64,000 bases of DNA from Pseudooceanicola nanhaiensis (GTDB lineage Bacteria > Pseudomonadota > Alphaproteobacteria > Rhodobacterales > Rhodobacteraceae): NCBI RefSeq assembly GCF_020171315.1, contig NZ_JAIUZP010000005.1:124001-188000 (forward strand). Reading direction: 5' to 3'. Below are positions 8,454-16,951 of the stretch, in pieces. The first letter of the stretch is position 1; every line of letters begins with the position of its first letter. The notes beneath the pieces were generated by a model. It ran no database searches and was not told where the DNA came from. It saw nothing but the letters and a program-made list of their open reading frames with translations. Position numbers and translations under genes: made by a program.

Positions 8454-11229
8454 AGGGCCAGAGCGTGCGGCGCGGGCTTTCGAGAGCGTAGTCGGAATAG
8501 AAGGCCACGCCGTTGTCGATCACGTCCGCCGTCACCCGGATCGGCACGAACTTGTCCGGATAGGTCATCTGCACCTCGCGGGTCACGCTGTCGCCGGGGG
8601 CCAGATCCGTCTCCAGTGCCGCGCTGCCCGCGATGCGGGAGCGGATGTGCCCGTCGAAGTTGCGCTGCGTGAGGATCACGCAGGTCTGCCCGGCGGGCCA
8701 TGTCACGGCGCTGGTGTTGGTCACGGTGACCTTGACCGGGACGGTGGCGCGGCGGCGGCCGAAGCGCGGCGCGCGCAGCTTGACCTCGGCCTTGTAGGCC
8801 TCGGGCGTGGCGGGCCGCGTGGTGTCGAGCGCATCGGCGCCGGGCTCCGTCACGGGCAGGGCCTCCAGCCCGTCGATGAGCGCGTTGAGCCGCGTGGCAA
8901 GTGCCTCGGGCAGGGGCGCGCGCAGGGTCTGGCCGTGGCGTCCTTCGAGGTAATGGCCCTCGGCCCCTGCGGGGTGCATCAGCGGCAGGGCGCGTTCCGG
9001 CCCGACCATCCGGTGCTTGGCGGAATGGGTCTTGTCCTCGGTCCAGACGTGCAGCGTCGGGAAGGCGGTCGGGGCATCGGGCCAGTTGTCCCAGCTCACC
9101 AGCAGCGAGATCTCCCGGCCGCGCGCAGCGAGTTCCTCGGCCACCCATGTCATCACCTTGGCCCCCTCGCAGAAGCCGCCAAGGGCAATCGGCCCCTCGC
9201 GTTGCAGCCGGTCGATGGCATTGGCGTAGTGATAGGCGAGGCGGCGGGACTGGGCGTCGTCCTTGTCGACCTTCTGGAACAGGGTCCGCATGGCATAGAT
9301 CGGGCGCTTCTTGCCGAGCGCCTCGACCAGATTGGGCCATTCGCTGTCAGCCTGCACGCACCAGAAGAGCGGACGCGGGCCGTTCTGCCCGCCCACGCGG
9401 AAGATCAGGTCAGACACGTCGGGCCGGGCGGGCGAGAGCTTCCACTCTTTCACCCGTTCGCGCACGAAGGAGAGCGCGGCGTCGTCCAGACGCGCGGCTT
9501 CGGCCTTGTCCTGCGTTTCGACCATCGTGGCGAAGGCCCCGAAGGCGGGCGTGTCGTAGAGCTGCGCCGGGTCGAGTTTCACGCCGGTCAGGCGGGTGAC
9601 CTCGAAGACGAACTGCGTGGCCGAAAGGCTGTCGCCGCCCGCCTCGAAGAAGTCGGCGGACAGGCCCTCGGGCTTGCGGTGCAGCACCGTTTCCCAGGCC
9701 TCGGCGATCTTCTGCGCGGTGTCGGAGAGCGGCGCGCGGTCTGCGGCATCTTCCTCGGACAGCGCGGCGAGGGACACGCGGTCCAGCTTGCCGCCGGCGA
9801 GGCGGGGCAGCGCGTCCGTGATGTCGATCCGGCCGGGACGCTTGAAATCGGCCAGCCGCAGGGCGAGGTGCTTGCGCAGTTCCTCGGCGCCCGCCACCCG
9901 GCCCGGGCGCAGCACCACGGCAAGGCCCACATGCTCGCCCAGCGTGGGATGCGGGCGGGCATAGGCCGCGGCCTCGATGATGGCATGGTGCGAGAGGATC
10001 GCGCGTTCGATCTCCTGCGGCGAGATCTTCTCGCCGCCGCGGTTGATCATCTCCTTCTCGCGCCCGTCGAGGTAGAGGTATCCCTCCTCGTCGATATGGC
10101 CGAGATCGCCGGTGATCAGCCAGCCGTCCTCGTCGAAGGGGCTCTCCGCCTCGCCGAGGTAGCCGGTCATCATGTCGGGCGACATGACGCGGACCTGCCC
10201 GGTCGCGCCTTCCTCGATGTCGGAGCCGTCGGGGGCGCAGATGCGCAGGGCGCAGCCTTCGATCACGCCCACCGATCCAGCCTTGCGCGGGCTGGGGGGC
10301 AGGGGCGTGGTGGCGATCAGGCCGCAGGTTTCGGTCATGCCGTACATCGGCAGGATCGGCACCTCGCCGCCCAGCAATTCCTCGATCATCGCCTGCCGGG
10401 TTTCCGGCAGATCGGCCGAGACCGAGCGGATCAGGCGGATCTGCCCACCCAGTTCGGCCCAGTCATCGGCGGAATATTCGGCTTCCATCCGGGCCAGCAT
10501 CGTGGGCACGGCCTGCAGCCATGTCGCGCCGCTTTCGCGGGCGGCCTGAAGGATCGCGGAGGGATCGCGCCCGGAGGCGCAATGCACCGCGCCGCCCGCG
10601 ATCAGGGGCGCCAGCATCAGGTCGACGAAGCCGCCGATGTGGAACATCGGCAGGGCGTGCAGGGCCATGTCCTCGGGGCCGAGGTAGAGGCTGCCGCCGA
10701 TCCTCTCCGCCGCGCCGTAGAGGTTCTCAAGGGTCAGCGGCACCGCCTTGGGCAGGCCGGTGGAGCCGGAGGTGAAGAGCACGAGGCCGGGGCCCTCGGA
10801 CCAGCTTGCGCCCGCATCGACCGGCCCGCCGGACAGCGTCAGGCTCTGCGGGGCATGGGTGTCGGGCAGCTCCAGCCGGATCTGCGGCAGGTCGCCGGGC
10901 ACCGGCGCGGGGCCAAGCGCGGCCTCGTTGATCAGCGCCTGCGCGCCCGAGATCGACAGCTGGTGCGCGAGATCCTCACGCTGCAGCGCCGGGTTCAGCG
11001 GCACCAACCGCACCAGATGCGCGAGGGCGAAGAGCACCGCCGTCTGCGCAGGGCCGTCGTCCAGACGGGCCGCCACGACCGAGGTCGGCCCAAGGCCCAT
11101 GCCGGACAGGCTCTCTTCCAGCGTCTCGCGCAGCGCCAGCATGGCGGCGCCGTCGAGATAGAACTCCTCGGGTCCGGTCAGCAACGGGCGGTTGGGGGAC
11201 TCGGCAAGGGCAGCGAACAGGTCGATCAT
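8434..11229 (-). CDS. NRPS-like protein: adenylation, carrier, thioesterase-like and Ig-like domains
   Basis: A 931-residue single-module enzyme. Residues 1-490 form an AMP-binding adenylation domain: P-loop TSGSTGLPK (153-161), YGMTET (296-301), GDLGHIDEEG (374-383) and the catalytic Lys K481 in GGKLDR. Residues about 505-575 form a peptidyl/acyl-carrier domain with S534 in GGDSL as the phosphopantetheine site. Residues about 607-790 look like a type I thioesterase, but the nucleophile motif reads GFCEGA with Cys687 and D714 follows 27 residues later. Residues about 810-920 look like an Ig-like beta-sandwich. There is no condensation domain. It would activate a carboxylic acid, tether it and release or couple it. 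The product is unknown. It faces a P450 gene. Confidence 0.85.
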   Translation of the reverse strand: MIDLFAALAESPNRPLLTGPEEFYLDGAAMLALRETLEESLSGMGLGPTSVVAARLDDGPAQTAVLFALAHLVRLVPLNPALQREDLAHQLSISGAQALINEAALGPAPVPGDLPQIRLELPDTHAPQSLTLSGGPVDAGASWSEGPGLVLFTSGSTGLPKAVPLTLENLYGAAERIGGSLYLGPEDMALHALPMFHIGGFVDLMLAPLIAGGAVHCASGRDPSAILQAARESGATWLQAVPTMLARMEAEYSADDWAELGGQIRLIRSVSADLPETRQAMIEELLGGEVPILPMYGMTETCGLIATTPLPPSPRKAGSVGVIEGCALRICAPDGSDIEEGATGQVRVMSPDMMTGYLGEAESPFDEDGWLITGDLGHIDEEGYLYLDGREKEMINRGGEKISPQEIERAILSHHAIIEAAAYARPHPTLGEHVGLAVVLRPGRVAGAEELRKHLALRLADFKRPGRIDITDALPRLAGGKLDRVSLAALSEEDAADRAPLSDTAQKIAEAWETVLHRKPEGLSADFFEAGGDSLSATQFVFEVTRLTGVKLDPAQLYDTPAFGAFATMVETQDKAEAARLDDAALSFVRERVKEWKLSPARPDVSDLIFRVGGQNGPRPLFWCVQADSEWPNLVEALGKKRPIYAMRTLFQKVDKDDAQSRRLAYHYANAIDRLQREGPIALGGFCEGAKVMTWVAEELAARGREISLLVSWDNWPDAPTAFPTLHVWTEDKTHSAKHRMVGPERALPLMHPAGAEGHYLEGRHGQTLRAPLPEALATRLNALIDGLEALPVTEPGADALDTTRPATPEAYKAEVKLRAPRFGRRRATVPVKVTVTNTSAVTWPAGQTCVILTQRNFDGHIRSRIAGSAALETDLAPGDSVTREVQMTYPDKFVPIRVTADVIDNGVAFYSDYALESPRRTLWPFSLRRS

Positions 11230-11512
11230 GGGTCTTCACTATAGCAGGGACGGAACGCGGGTGTGACAGGTGCCCTCCGCCGGGCCGCGCCAAAATAGGG
11301 ATCTCGCGACGGTTGAACAGGGGCATTCGCGGTCATCTTCGCGTCATCGGCTGAAACCGACCGGGATGCCGCGGAGGGCGGGTTCGTAGGCAGGCTGGCA
11401 GGCTGGGCCATGGCCCGGCGCGGGGTGGGGCGTTTTACTCTTTCGGCTGACCGCGAGGGCGCTACTGTGCCCGGCGACTGACCCAGCGACTGACCCAGCC
11501 ACGAGGACCACC

Positions 11513-12454
11513 ATGCCCATCACCTGCGCCGTCTACCTGCCCAAGGACGACAAGATCACCGGATGGGTCGAGAAGCTCTCCGCTGCCCTGCCGGAGGACT
11601 TCACCGTGCTGCCGATGAGCGCGGTGACGGACCCGGCCACGGTCGATTACGCGATTGTCTGGATGCCGCCCGCGGGCATGCTGGCGGGTCTGCCCAACCT
11701 CAAGGCCATTGTCTCCATCGCCGCGGGGATCGACCACCTGCTGGCGGACCCGCAGTTGCCTCAGGATGTGCCGATCATCCGCACCATCGGCAATGACCTG
11801 ACCCAGCGGATGCGCGAGTTCATCGCGTTGCACGTCCTGCGGATGCACCGGGAACAGCGCCGCATGGACACCGCCCAGATCGAGCGCCGCTGGGACCCGG
11901 TGACCGTGCCGCCCGCGAACTACCGCAAGGTGGGGCTCATGGGGCTGGGCAACCTCGGCAAGGCCGCGGCGCAGACGCTGGCCATGCTGGGCTACCAGAC
12001 GCGGGGCTGGTCGAACTCCATGAAGGAGATCGAGGGCGTGACCTGCTACGCGGGGGCCGAGGGTTTTGACGCCTTCCTCGATGGGCTCGACACGCTGGTC
12101 TGCCTGTTGCCGCTGACCGAGGCCACCACCGGCCTGCTGAATGCCACCACCTTTGCCAAGCTGGCGCCGGGCGCGCAGCTGCTGAACGCCGCACGTGGCG
12201 GGCACATGGTGGAGGATGACCTGATCCCGGCGCTGGAGTCGGGCCAGCTGTCCCACGCCACGCTCGACGTTTTCGCGGTGGAGCCGCTGCCCGCGGATCA
12301 CCCGTTCTGGAGCCATCCGCAGATCACCGTCACGCCGCATATCGCCTCGATGATCGATCAGGCGACCGGCGTCTCGATCATCGCGGCCAACCTGCAGGCC
12401 TTCGAGGCGGGCGAGGCGCTCGACGCGCTTTGCACCCCGGGCAAGGGATACTGA
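11513..12454 (+). CDS. ghrA: Glyoxylate/hydroxypyruvate reductase A (2-hydroxyacid dehydrogenase)
   Basis: A 313-residue D-2-hydroxyacid dehydrogenase of the GhrA type. It has the NAD(P) fingerprint GLGNLG, the catalytic Arg in NAARGGHMVEDDL, the Glu in FAVEPLP and the His in TPHIAS. It should reduce glyoxylate and hydroxypyruvate to glycolate and glycerate in the cytoplasm. It appears to be transcribed alone, with a GC-rich hairpin directly downstream. The 283 bp upstream (11230-11512) hold no supported gene. Confidence 0.85.
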   Translation: MPITCAVYLPKDDKITGWVEKLSAALPEDFTVLPMSAVTDPATVDYAIVWMPPAGMLAGLPNLKAIVSIAAGIDHLLADPQLPQDVPIIRTIGNDLTQRMREFIALHVLRMHREQRRMDTAQIERRWDPVTVPPANYRKVGLMGLGNLGKAAAQTLAMLGYQTRGWSNSMKEIEGVTCYAGAEGFDAFLDGLDTLVCLLPLTEATTGLLNATTFAKLAPGAQLLNAARGGHMVEDDLIPALESGQLSHATLDVFAVEPLPADHPFWSHPQITVTPHIASMIDQATGVSIIAANLQAFEAGEALDALCTPGKGY

Positions 12455-12468
12455 CCGCGCATTGGGCA

Positions 12469-12489
12469 GGCGGCCCTTTCCGGGCCGCC
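12469..12489 (+). terminator. Putative terminator hairpin after ghrA
   Basis: An 8-bp stem GGCGGCCC / GGGCCGCC with a TTTCC loop lies 15 bp after the ghrA stop. No T-run follows, so termination strength is uncertain. Confidence 0.5.
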
Positions 12490-12561
12490 GCCACGGGCCC
12501 CGGCTCTTGAACCTTACGGTGCAAAGGCGTTTCTGAGGGCCATCAGACAAAGGAACACGCC

Positions 12562-14226
12562 ATGACCGCCAGCCCCTACGGTTTCACCTGCAAGAAACAG
12601 CCCGCCACGGGCGCGAAGGGGATGGTCGTCACGAACCACCCGCTCGGCTCCTCCGCCGGGGCGCAGATGCTGGCGGCGGGCGGCAACGCGGTGGATGCCG
12701 CGGTGGCGGGTCTGTTGGCCCTGACGGTGGTGGAGCCGATGATGGTGGGCATCGCGGGCGGCGGGCTGTCGCACCTGCGGCTGCCCGATGGCCGCCACAT
12801 CATCTTCGACGGGCTGGCGCAGGCCGCCGGGTCCATGACCGGGGATCTCTACACCCCGCAGAGCGACAATGACCCGGCGCTCTACATGGAGGTCGAGGGA
12901 CGGCGGAACCGGCTCGGCGCCTCGGCGGTCGCGGTGCCCGGCAACCTCGCCGCGTGGTATGCGATGCATTCGCAATACGGCAAGCTGCCCTGGGCCGACG
13001 TGGTGGAGCCCGCCATCGGGCTGGCTGCGCGTGGCTTCCTCGTCACGCCCTACCTGCGCGGCGCCATCGACATGCACCGCCCTGACATGGAGCTGGACCC
13101 GGTCATCTCCTCGATCTTCCTGCCGGGCGGGCAGCTGCCGCAGGCCGGTGACCGCATCGTCATGGGCGATTACGCGGAGAGCCTGCGGGAGATCCAGAAA
13201 CACGGCGCCGCGGCGCTGCACGGCGGGGCACTGGGCAAGGCGCTGGTGGAGCGGATGGCCTCGGGCGACGATTATGCCGGGTTCATCACGCTGGACGACC
13301 TGACCTCCTACGCCGCGGCCGAGCGCGAGGCGATCCACGGCAGCTACCGCGGCTGGGAGATCGTCGGCCCGCCGCCGCCCGCCTCTTCCGGCGTGCATGT
13401 CACCCAGATGCTGAACATGCTGGAGCATTTCGACGTGAAGGGCATGGGCTTCGGCTCGCCCGAGATGATGCACCTGCTGGCCGAGGTGATCCGCGTGGGC
13501 TTCGAGGACCGGCGTGCCGCCTCGGGCGATCCGGCCTTCGTGGACGTGCCGGTGGAGCGCTACACCTCGAAGGAATACGCCGCCGAATGCCTGTCGCGGC
13601 TGCGCAACATGGGCGGGATCGGGCCGGCGACGCCGGGCTACGAGAGCAACGACACCACCCATGTCACCATGGCCGATGACGACGGGATGATCGTGGCGGC
13701 GACCCATACGATCAACGGGCTTTTCGGTGCGAACATCATGGTGCCGGGCACGGGGATCATCCCGAACAACTACATGTGCAACTTCGACCCGCATCCGGGC
13801 AAGGCGCTGTCCATCGTGCCGGGCAAACGGGTGCCGACCTCGATGGCGCCGATGATCGCGCTGAAGGACGGCGCGCCGGAATTCGCCATCGGCCTGCCGG
13901 GCGGCCTGCGCATCTTCCCCTCGGCGATGCAGGCGATGCTGAACCTGATCGACCACGGCATGGACCCGCAGACCGCGGTCGAGGCGCCGCGGCTCTGGAC
14001 GCAGGGGCAGGAGATCGAGCTCGAGCCCGCCTATGCCCACATGCAGGCGGCGCTGGAGGCCAAGGGCCACACGGTCAAGCTGGTGCGCCACATCGGCGGC
14101 GGCATGAGCGTGATCCGCTTCGGCAAGGACGGGCTGATGACCGGGGCCGCCTGCTGGCGCGCGGACGGCACGCCGATGGCGCTTGGCGGCGGTCTGGCCG
14201 AGGCGGGCATCCGCTTCAACGTCTGA
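12562..14226 (+). CDS. ggt: Gamma-glutamyltransferase family protein
   Basis: A 554-residue Ntn-hydrolase precursor. The N-terminal GMVVTNHPLGSSAG stretch and the AVAVPGNLAAW segment match the large subunit of gamma-glutamyltranspeptidases. The autoprocessing nucleophile is T365 in NDTTHVTM, giving a large subunit of about 364 residues and a small one of about 190. A PTSMAPMI segment and GLPGGLRIFPS follow in the small subunit. Unlike the periplasmic E. coli enzyme there is no signal peptide, so it may be a cytoplasmic acylase-like member acting on gamma-glutamyl amides. It is convergent with the next gene, 6 bp apart. Confidence 0.85.
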   Translation: MTASPYGFTCKKQPATGAKGMVVTNHPLGSSAGAQMLAAGGNAVDAAVAGLLALTVVEPMMVGIAGGGLSHLRLPDGRHIIFDGLAQAAGSMTGDLYTPQSDNDPALYMEVEGRRNRLGASAVAVPGNLAAWYAMHSQYGKLPWADVVEPAIGLAARGFLVTPYLRGAIDMHRPDMELDPVISSIFLPGGQLPQAGDRIVMGDYAESLREIQKHGAAALHGGALGKALVERMASGDDYAGFITLDDLTSYAAAEREAIHGSYRGWEIVGPPPPASSGVHVTQMLNMLEHFDVKGMGFGSPEMMHLLAEVIRVGFEDRRAASGDPAFVDVPVERYTSKEYAAECLSRLRNMGGIGPATPGYESNDTTHVTMADDDGMIVAATHTINGLFGANIMVPGTGIIPNNYMCNFDPHPGKALSIVPGKRVPTSMAPMIALKDGAPEFAIGLPGGLRIFPSAMQAMLNLIDHGMDPQTAVEAPRLWTQGQEIELEPAYAHMQAALEAKGHTVKLVRHIGGGMSVIRFGKDGLMTGAACWRADGTPMALGGGLAEAGIRFNV

Positions 14227-14232
14227 GGCCGC

Positions 14233-15765
14233 TCAGTCCAGAAGGGCGCGGGCGGCCTGCAACGCCTCTTCGGGCGGGCCGCTGGCGTCGATCCTGTGCC
14301 ACGACATGGCGCCGGTGTGCTGGGCCAACTGGATCTCCAGCACGGTGATATCCGCGTCCGAGGCATCTCCGCAGCGTGCGGTGACCCGGGCGCGCAGGAC
14401 CTCCTCCGGCGCCTCCATCCAGAACCCGTGGAAAGGCACGCCCGCCGTGCGGGCCGTGGCCTCCGCCAGCCCGCGCAGGCGGCGGTCGAGGAAGGTCGCG
14501 TCCAGCAGGACAGACTGCCCGGCGGCCAGCAGGTGCCCGGCCCGGGCGAAGAGCCGATCATAGACCGCGGTCCGGTTGTGCTCGCTATAGTTCTCCTGCG
14601 CGAGGTGGCGCAGCATGTCGCGCCCGGCCTTCCGCTCAAGGTCCGAGGCCAGCCAAACCGCGCCGGGCACCCGGCCGAGACCGGGGGCAAGTGCCCGCGC
14701 CAGCACCGATTTTCCACTGCCCGACAGGCCGCCGACCGCCACCAGAACGGGCGCAGCGGGGGCAAGGACCGCCTGGGCGAGGCGCAGGTAGGCGGCGATT
14801 TCCGCCTCCGAGGTGCCGGGCGTTCCGCGCGCGGCATCGGTCTGCAGCAGCACCATCGCCCGGATCGCCGCCCGCACCGACAGGAAGAGCGGCAGCGCCG
14901 CAAGGCCGCTGTCCTCGGTCCCGCCCATCTCCCGCAGCCAGGCGGAGAGGGTGCGGCAGGCCTGCGGGGCAAGGTCCCGGTGCAGCAGGTCCATGACGAG
15001 GAAGGCGATGTCGTAGAGCAGGTCACAGGTGCCGAGCGTCTCGTCGAATTCCAGCGCGTCGATGGGCACCGGCGCGCCGTTGATCCGCACGATGTTGCGC
15101 AGGTGCAGATCGCCATGGGCGCGGCGCACGTGCCCGGCTGCGCCGCGTTCGGTCAGAAGGCCGCGCTGCGCGGTCCACGCGCTGCGGGCGGCCTGTAACC
15201 ATGCGGTGGCGTCCGGGACGCTCGCGGCCTCGGGAAACTCGGCAAAGACGCGGCCCAACTCGTCGAGGATATCGCCGATCAGCGGGGCGCCGTCACAGGG
15301 CCGCAGGGGCGTGGCACGGTGATAGAGCGCCACCGCCGCGCCGGTCGCATCGGCCAAGGCGCCGTCGAACCCGCCCGCGGCGGCGATCCGGTCCAGTTCC
15401 TCCTCTGCCGGGAAGCGCCACATGCGCAGGACGTAGTCCACCGGGGTGCCGGTGCCACCCAGCGACAGCCCCTCGGGCCCCTCGGTCACGGGCAGCACGT
15501 CGCGGTAGAGCATCGGCGCGGCAGGGCGGTTCAGCTCCAGCTCGCGCAGCAGCAGGCGGTGGCGTTTCTCCACCGTGGACAGGTCCATGTAGTCGTAGTG
15601 CACTGCGCGCTTGAGCTTCAGCGCGGTCCGGCCGCAGAGGAAGATATAGGCGCCGTGGGTCTCGATCACCTCGACCGGCCCCGCGCCACAGTGGCTGGCG
15701 GGATCTGAGAGAAAGGCGATGGTCCTGTCCTGCGACTGGGTCATGGCTGCGGCTCCATGTTTCAT
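14233..15765 (-). CDS. APH-like phosphotransferase fused to a P-loop (AAA_33/zeta-type) kinase domain
   Basis: A 510-residue two-domain protein. The N-terminal about 320 residues resemble the aminoglycoside/choline phosphotransferase fold, with the catalytic-loop motif HGDLHLRN at 217-224. The C-terminal part begins with a Walker A GLSGSGKS (346-353) and resembles small-molecule or zeta-toxin-type kinases. This architecture is widespread in proteobacteria and its substrate is not known. An alternative start is the ATG at 15744. It is convergent with ggt and divergent from nothing obvious. An inverted repeat at 15810-15834 separates it from the cupin operon end. Confidence 0.8.
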   Translation of the reverse strand: MKHGAAAMTQSQDRTIAFLSDPASHCGAGPVEVIETHGAYIFLCGRTALKLKRAVHYDYMDLSTVEKRHRLLLRELELNRPAAPMLYRDVLPVTEGPEGLSLGGTGTPVDYVLRMWRFPAEEELDRIAAAGGFDGALADATGAAVALYHRATPLRPCDGAPLIGDILDELGRVFAEFPEAASVPDATAWLQAARSAWTAQRGLLTERGAAGHVRRAHGDLHLRNIVRINGAPVPIDALEFDETLGTCDLLYDIAFLVMDLLHRDLAPQACRTLSAWLREMGGTEDSGLAALPLFLSVRAAIRAMVLLQTDAARGTPGTSEAEIAAYLRLAQAVLAPAAPVLVAVGGLSGSGKSVLARALAPGLGRVPGAVWLASDLERKAGRDMLRHLAQENYSEHNRTAVYDRLFARAGHLLAAGQSVLLDATFLDRRLRGLAEATARTAGVPFHGFWMEAPEEVLRARVTARCGDASDADITVLEIQLAQHTGAMSWHRIDASGPPEEALQAARALLD

Positions 15766-15842
15766 GCCAATTCTGGCACATGTATGCAGCTTCGACTTTG
15801 CGCAGGGTCAAGGCGGGAGGAAAGCCCCCGCCTTGTGGGGGG

Positions 15843-16187
15843 TCATACCTCGGGCGTGGGGGCGTATTCGGGCCGGGCCGGGGTGAAGACGTCGATGTTG
15901 ATCACCTCCTCGTCGCCCACCACGACGGCGTGGTGCATGACGTTCGGCGGCACGGTGATGATCGCGCCGGGGCCCATGCGGACGACCTCGTCGCCGACGT
16001 GGAAATCCACGGTGCCCGAGACGATATAGGCGATCTGCTCGTTCTCGTGCTTGTGGGGCTTGGGCTCATGCTCGGGCTGGAGCCGGTGCAGCGCCAGCGT
16101 GGCCCCCGCGCCGGAAAATGCCTTCTGCTCGACGCCGGGGCGGATCGTCTTCCACTCCAGCTTTTCCCAGTCGACCTGATGAATCAT
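15843..16187 (-). CDS. Small cupin-domain protein
   Basis: A 114-residue single-domain cupin. The first motif contains PHKHENEQIAYIVSG (two His and a Glu as metal ligands). The second contains PPNVMHH. It is the last gene of a minus-strand operon with an HpcH/HpaI-type aldolase and a DUF6282 hydrolase-like protein, 11 bp after the aldolase gene. Cupins in such catabolic operons often act as isomerases, dioxygenases or sugar-acid epimerases. No specific function can be assigned. Confidence 0.8.
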   Translation of the reverse strand: MIHQVDWEKLEWKTIRPGVEQKAFSGAGATLALHRLQPEHEPKPHKHENEQIAYIVSGTVDFHVGDEVVRMGPGAIITVPPNVMHHAVVVGDEEVINIDVFTPARPEYAPTPEV

Positions 16188-16198
16188 GTGATGTCCTT

Positions 16199-16951
16199 TC
16201 AGCTGTCCTTGGCCGCGTGCATCATCTGCCGCGCGGCGCTCATGAGGAGGGATTGATCGGCGCCGAGCACGAAGACCGTGACGCCGAGGGCCGCCCAGCG
16301 GGGGACCGCCTCGGGGCCGGGGAGGAAGATCCCGGCCTGTTTACCGGCCGTCCGGGCCGCGGTGACGACCTGTTCGATGGCCTGCGCCAGCTCCGGTGCG
16401 TCCATCCCCACCCCGAGGGAGAGGGAGAGATCGGCGGGCCCGACGAAGAGCACGTCCACGCCCTCGGTCCCTGCGATGGCGTCGAGGTGGTCGAGCGCGC
16501 CGCGGTCCTCGATCTGGGCCATGACGATGCTGTCCGCATCGGCCTGCGCGCGATAGTCTGCCGCCGCCATGGTGCCATAGGCCCCGGCCCGCCCGGAGGG
16601 GGAGAAGCCGCGCTTGCCGGGGGCGTATTTCACCGCCTCCACCACCGCGCGGGCCTCCTCCCCGTCGCGGACATGGGGCACCATGACGCCCGCCGCGCCA
16701 AGGTCCATCGCGGGCCAGAGCGCATCCGCGCCGGACCCGGTGGACCGGATCAGCACCGGCAGGCCGACTGAGCGGCCCGCCATGACCATGAGGTCGAGCG
16801 CCTGAAGCCCGACGGCGGCATGTTCCCGGTCGGCCACGATGAAATCGAGACCGGCGAGGCCCAGCAGTTCGATCACATGGGGATCGGGGATCTTGCCGAA
16901 ACAGCCGACGACCCGGTCACCGGCCGCGATCCGGCCGCGCAGGCCGGTCAT
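16199..16951 (-). CDS. HpcH/HpaI-family aldolase
   Basis: A 250-residue class II (metal-dependent) aldolase/citrate lyase-type TIM barrel. It has the DREHA motif with catalytic H44, a substrate-binding Arg (R69), metal ligands E148 in QIEDR and D174 in FVGPADLS, and the GKRGFSPSGRAG loop. Enzymes of this family cleave 2-keto-3-deoxy acids or 4-hydroxy-2-oxo acids to pyruvate plus an aldehyde. The start codon overlaps the stop of the upstream DUF6282 gene by 4 bp, so the two are translationally coupled. The substrate is unknown. Confidence 0.85.
   Translation of the reverse strand: MTGLRGRIAAGDRVVGCFGKIPDPHVIELLGLAGLDFIVADREHAAVGLQALDLMVMAGRSVGLPVLIRSTGSGADALWPAMDLGAAGVMVPHVRDGEEARAVVEAVKYAPGKRGFSPSGRAGAYGTMAAADYRAQADADSIVMAQIEDRGALDHLDAIAGTEGVDVLFVGPADLSLSLGVGMDAPELAQAIEQVVTAARTAGKQAGIFLPGPEAVPRWAALGVTVFVLGADQSLLMSAARQMMHAAKDS

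Noticed and set aside
11226-11411. 61-residue minus-strand frame upstream of the NRPS-like gene
   Set aside because: No RBS, no family resemblance, and it occupies the promoter region.
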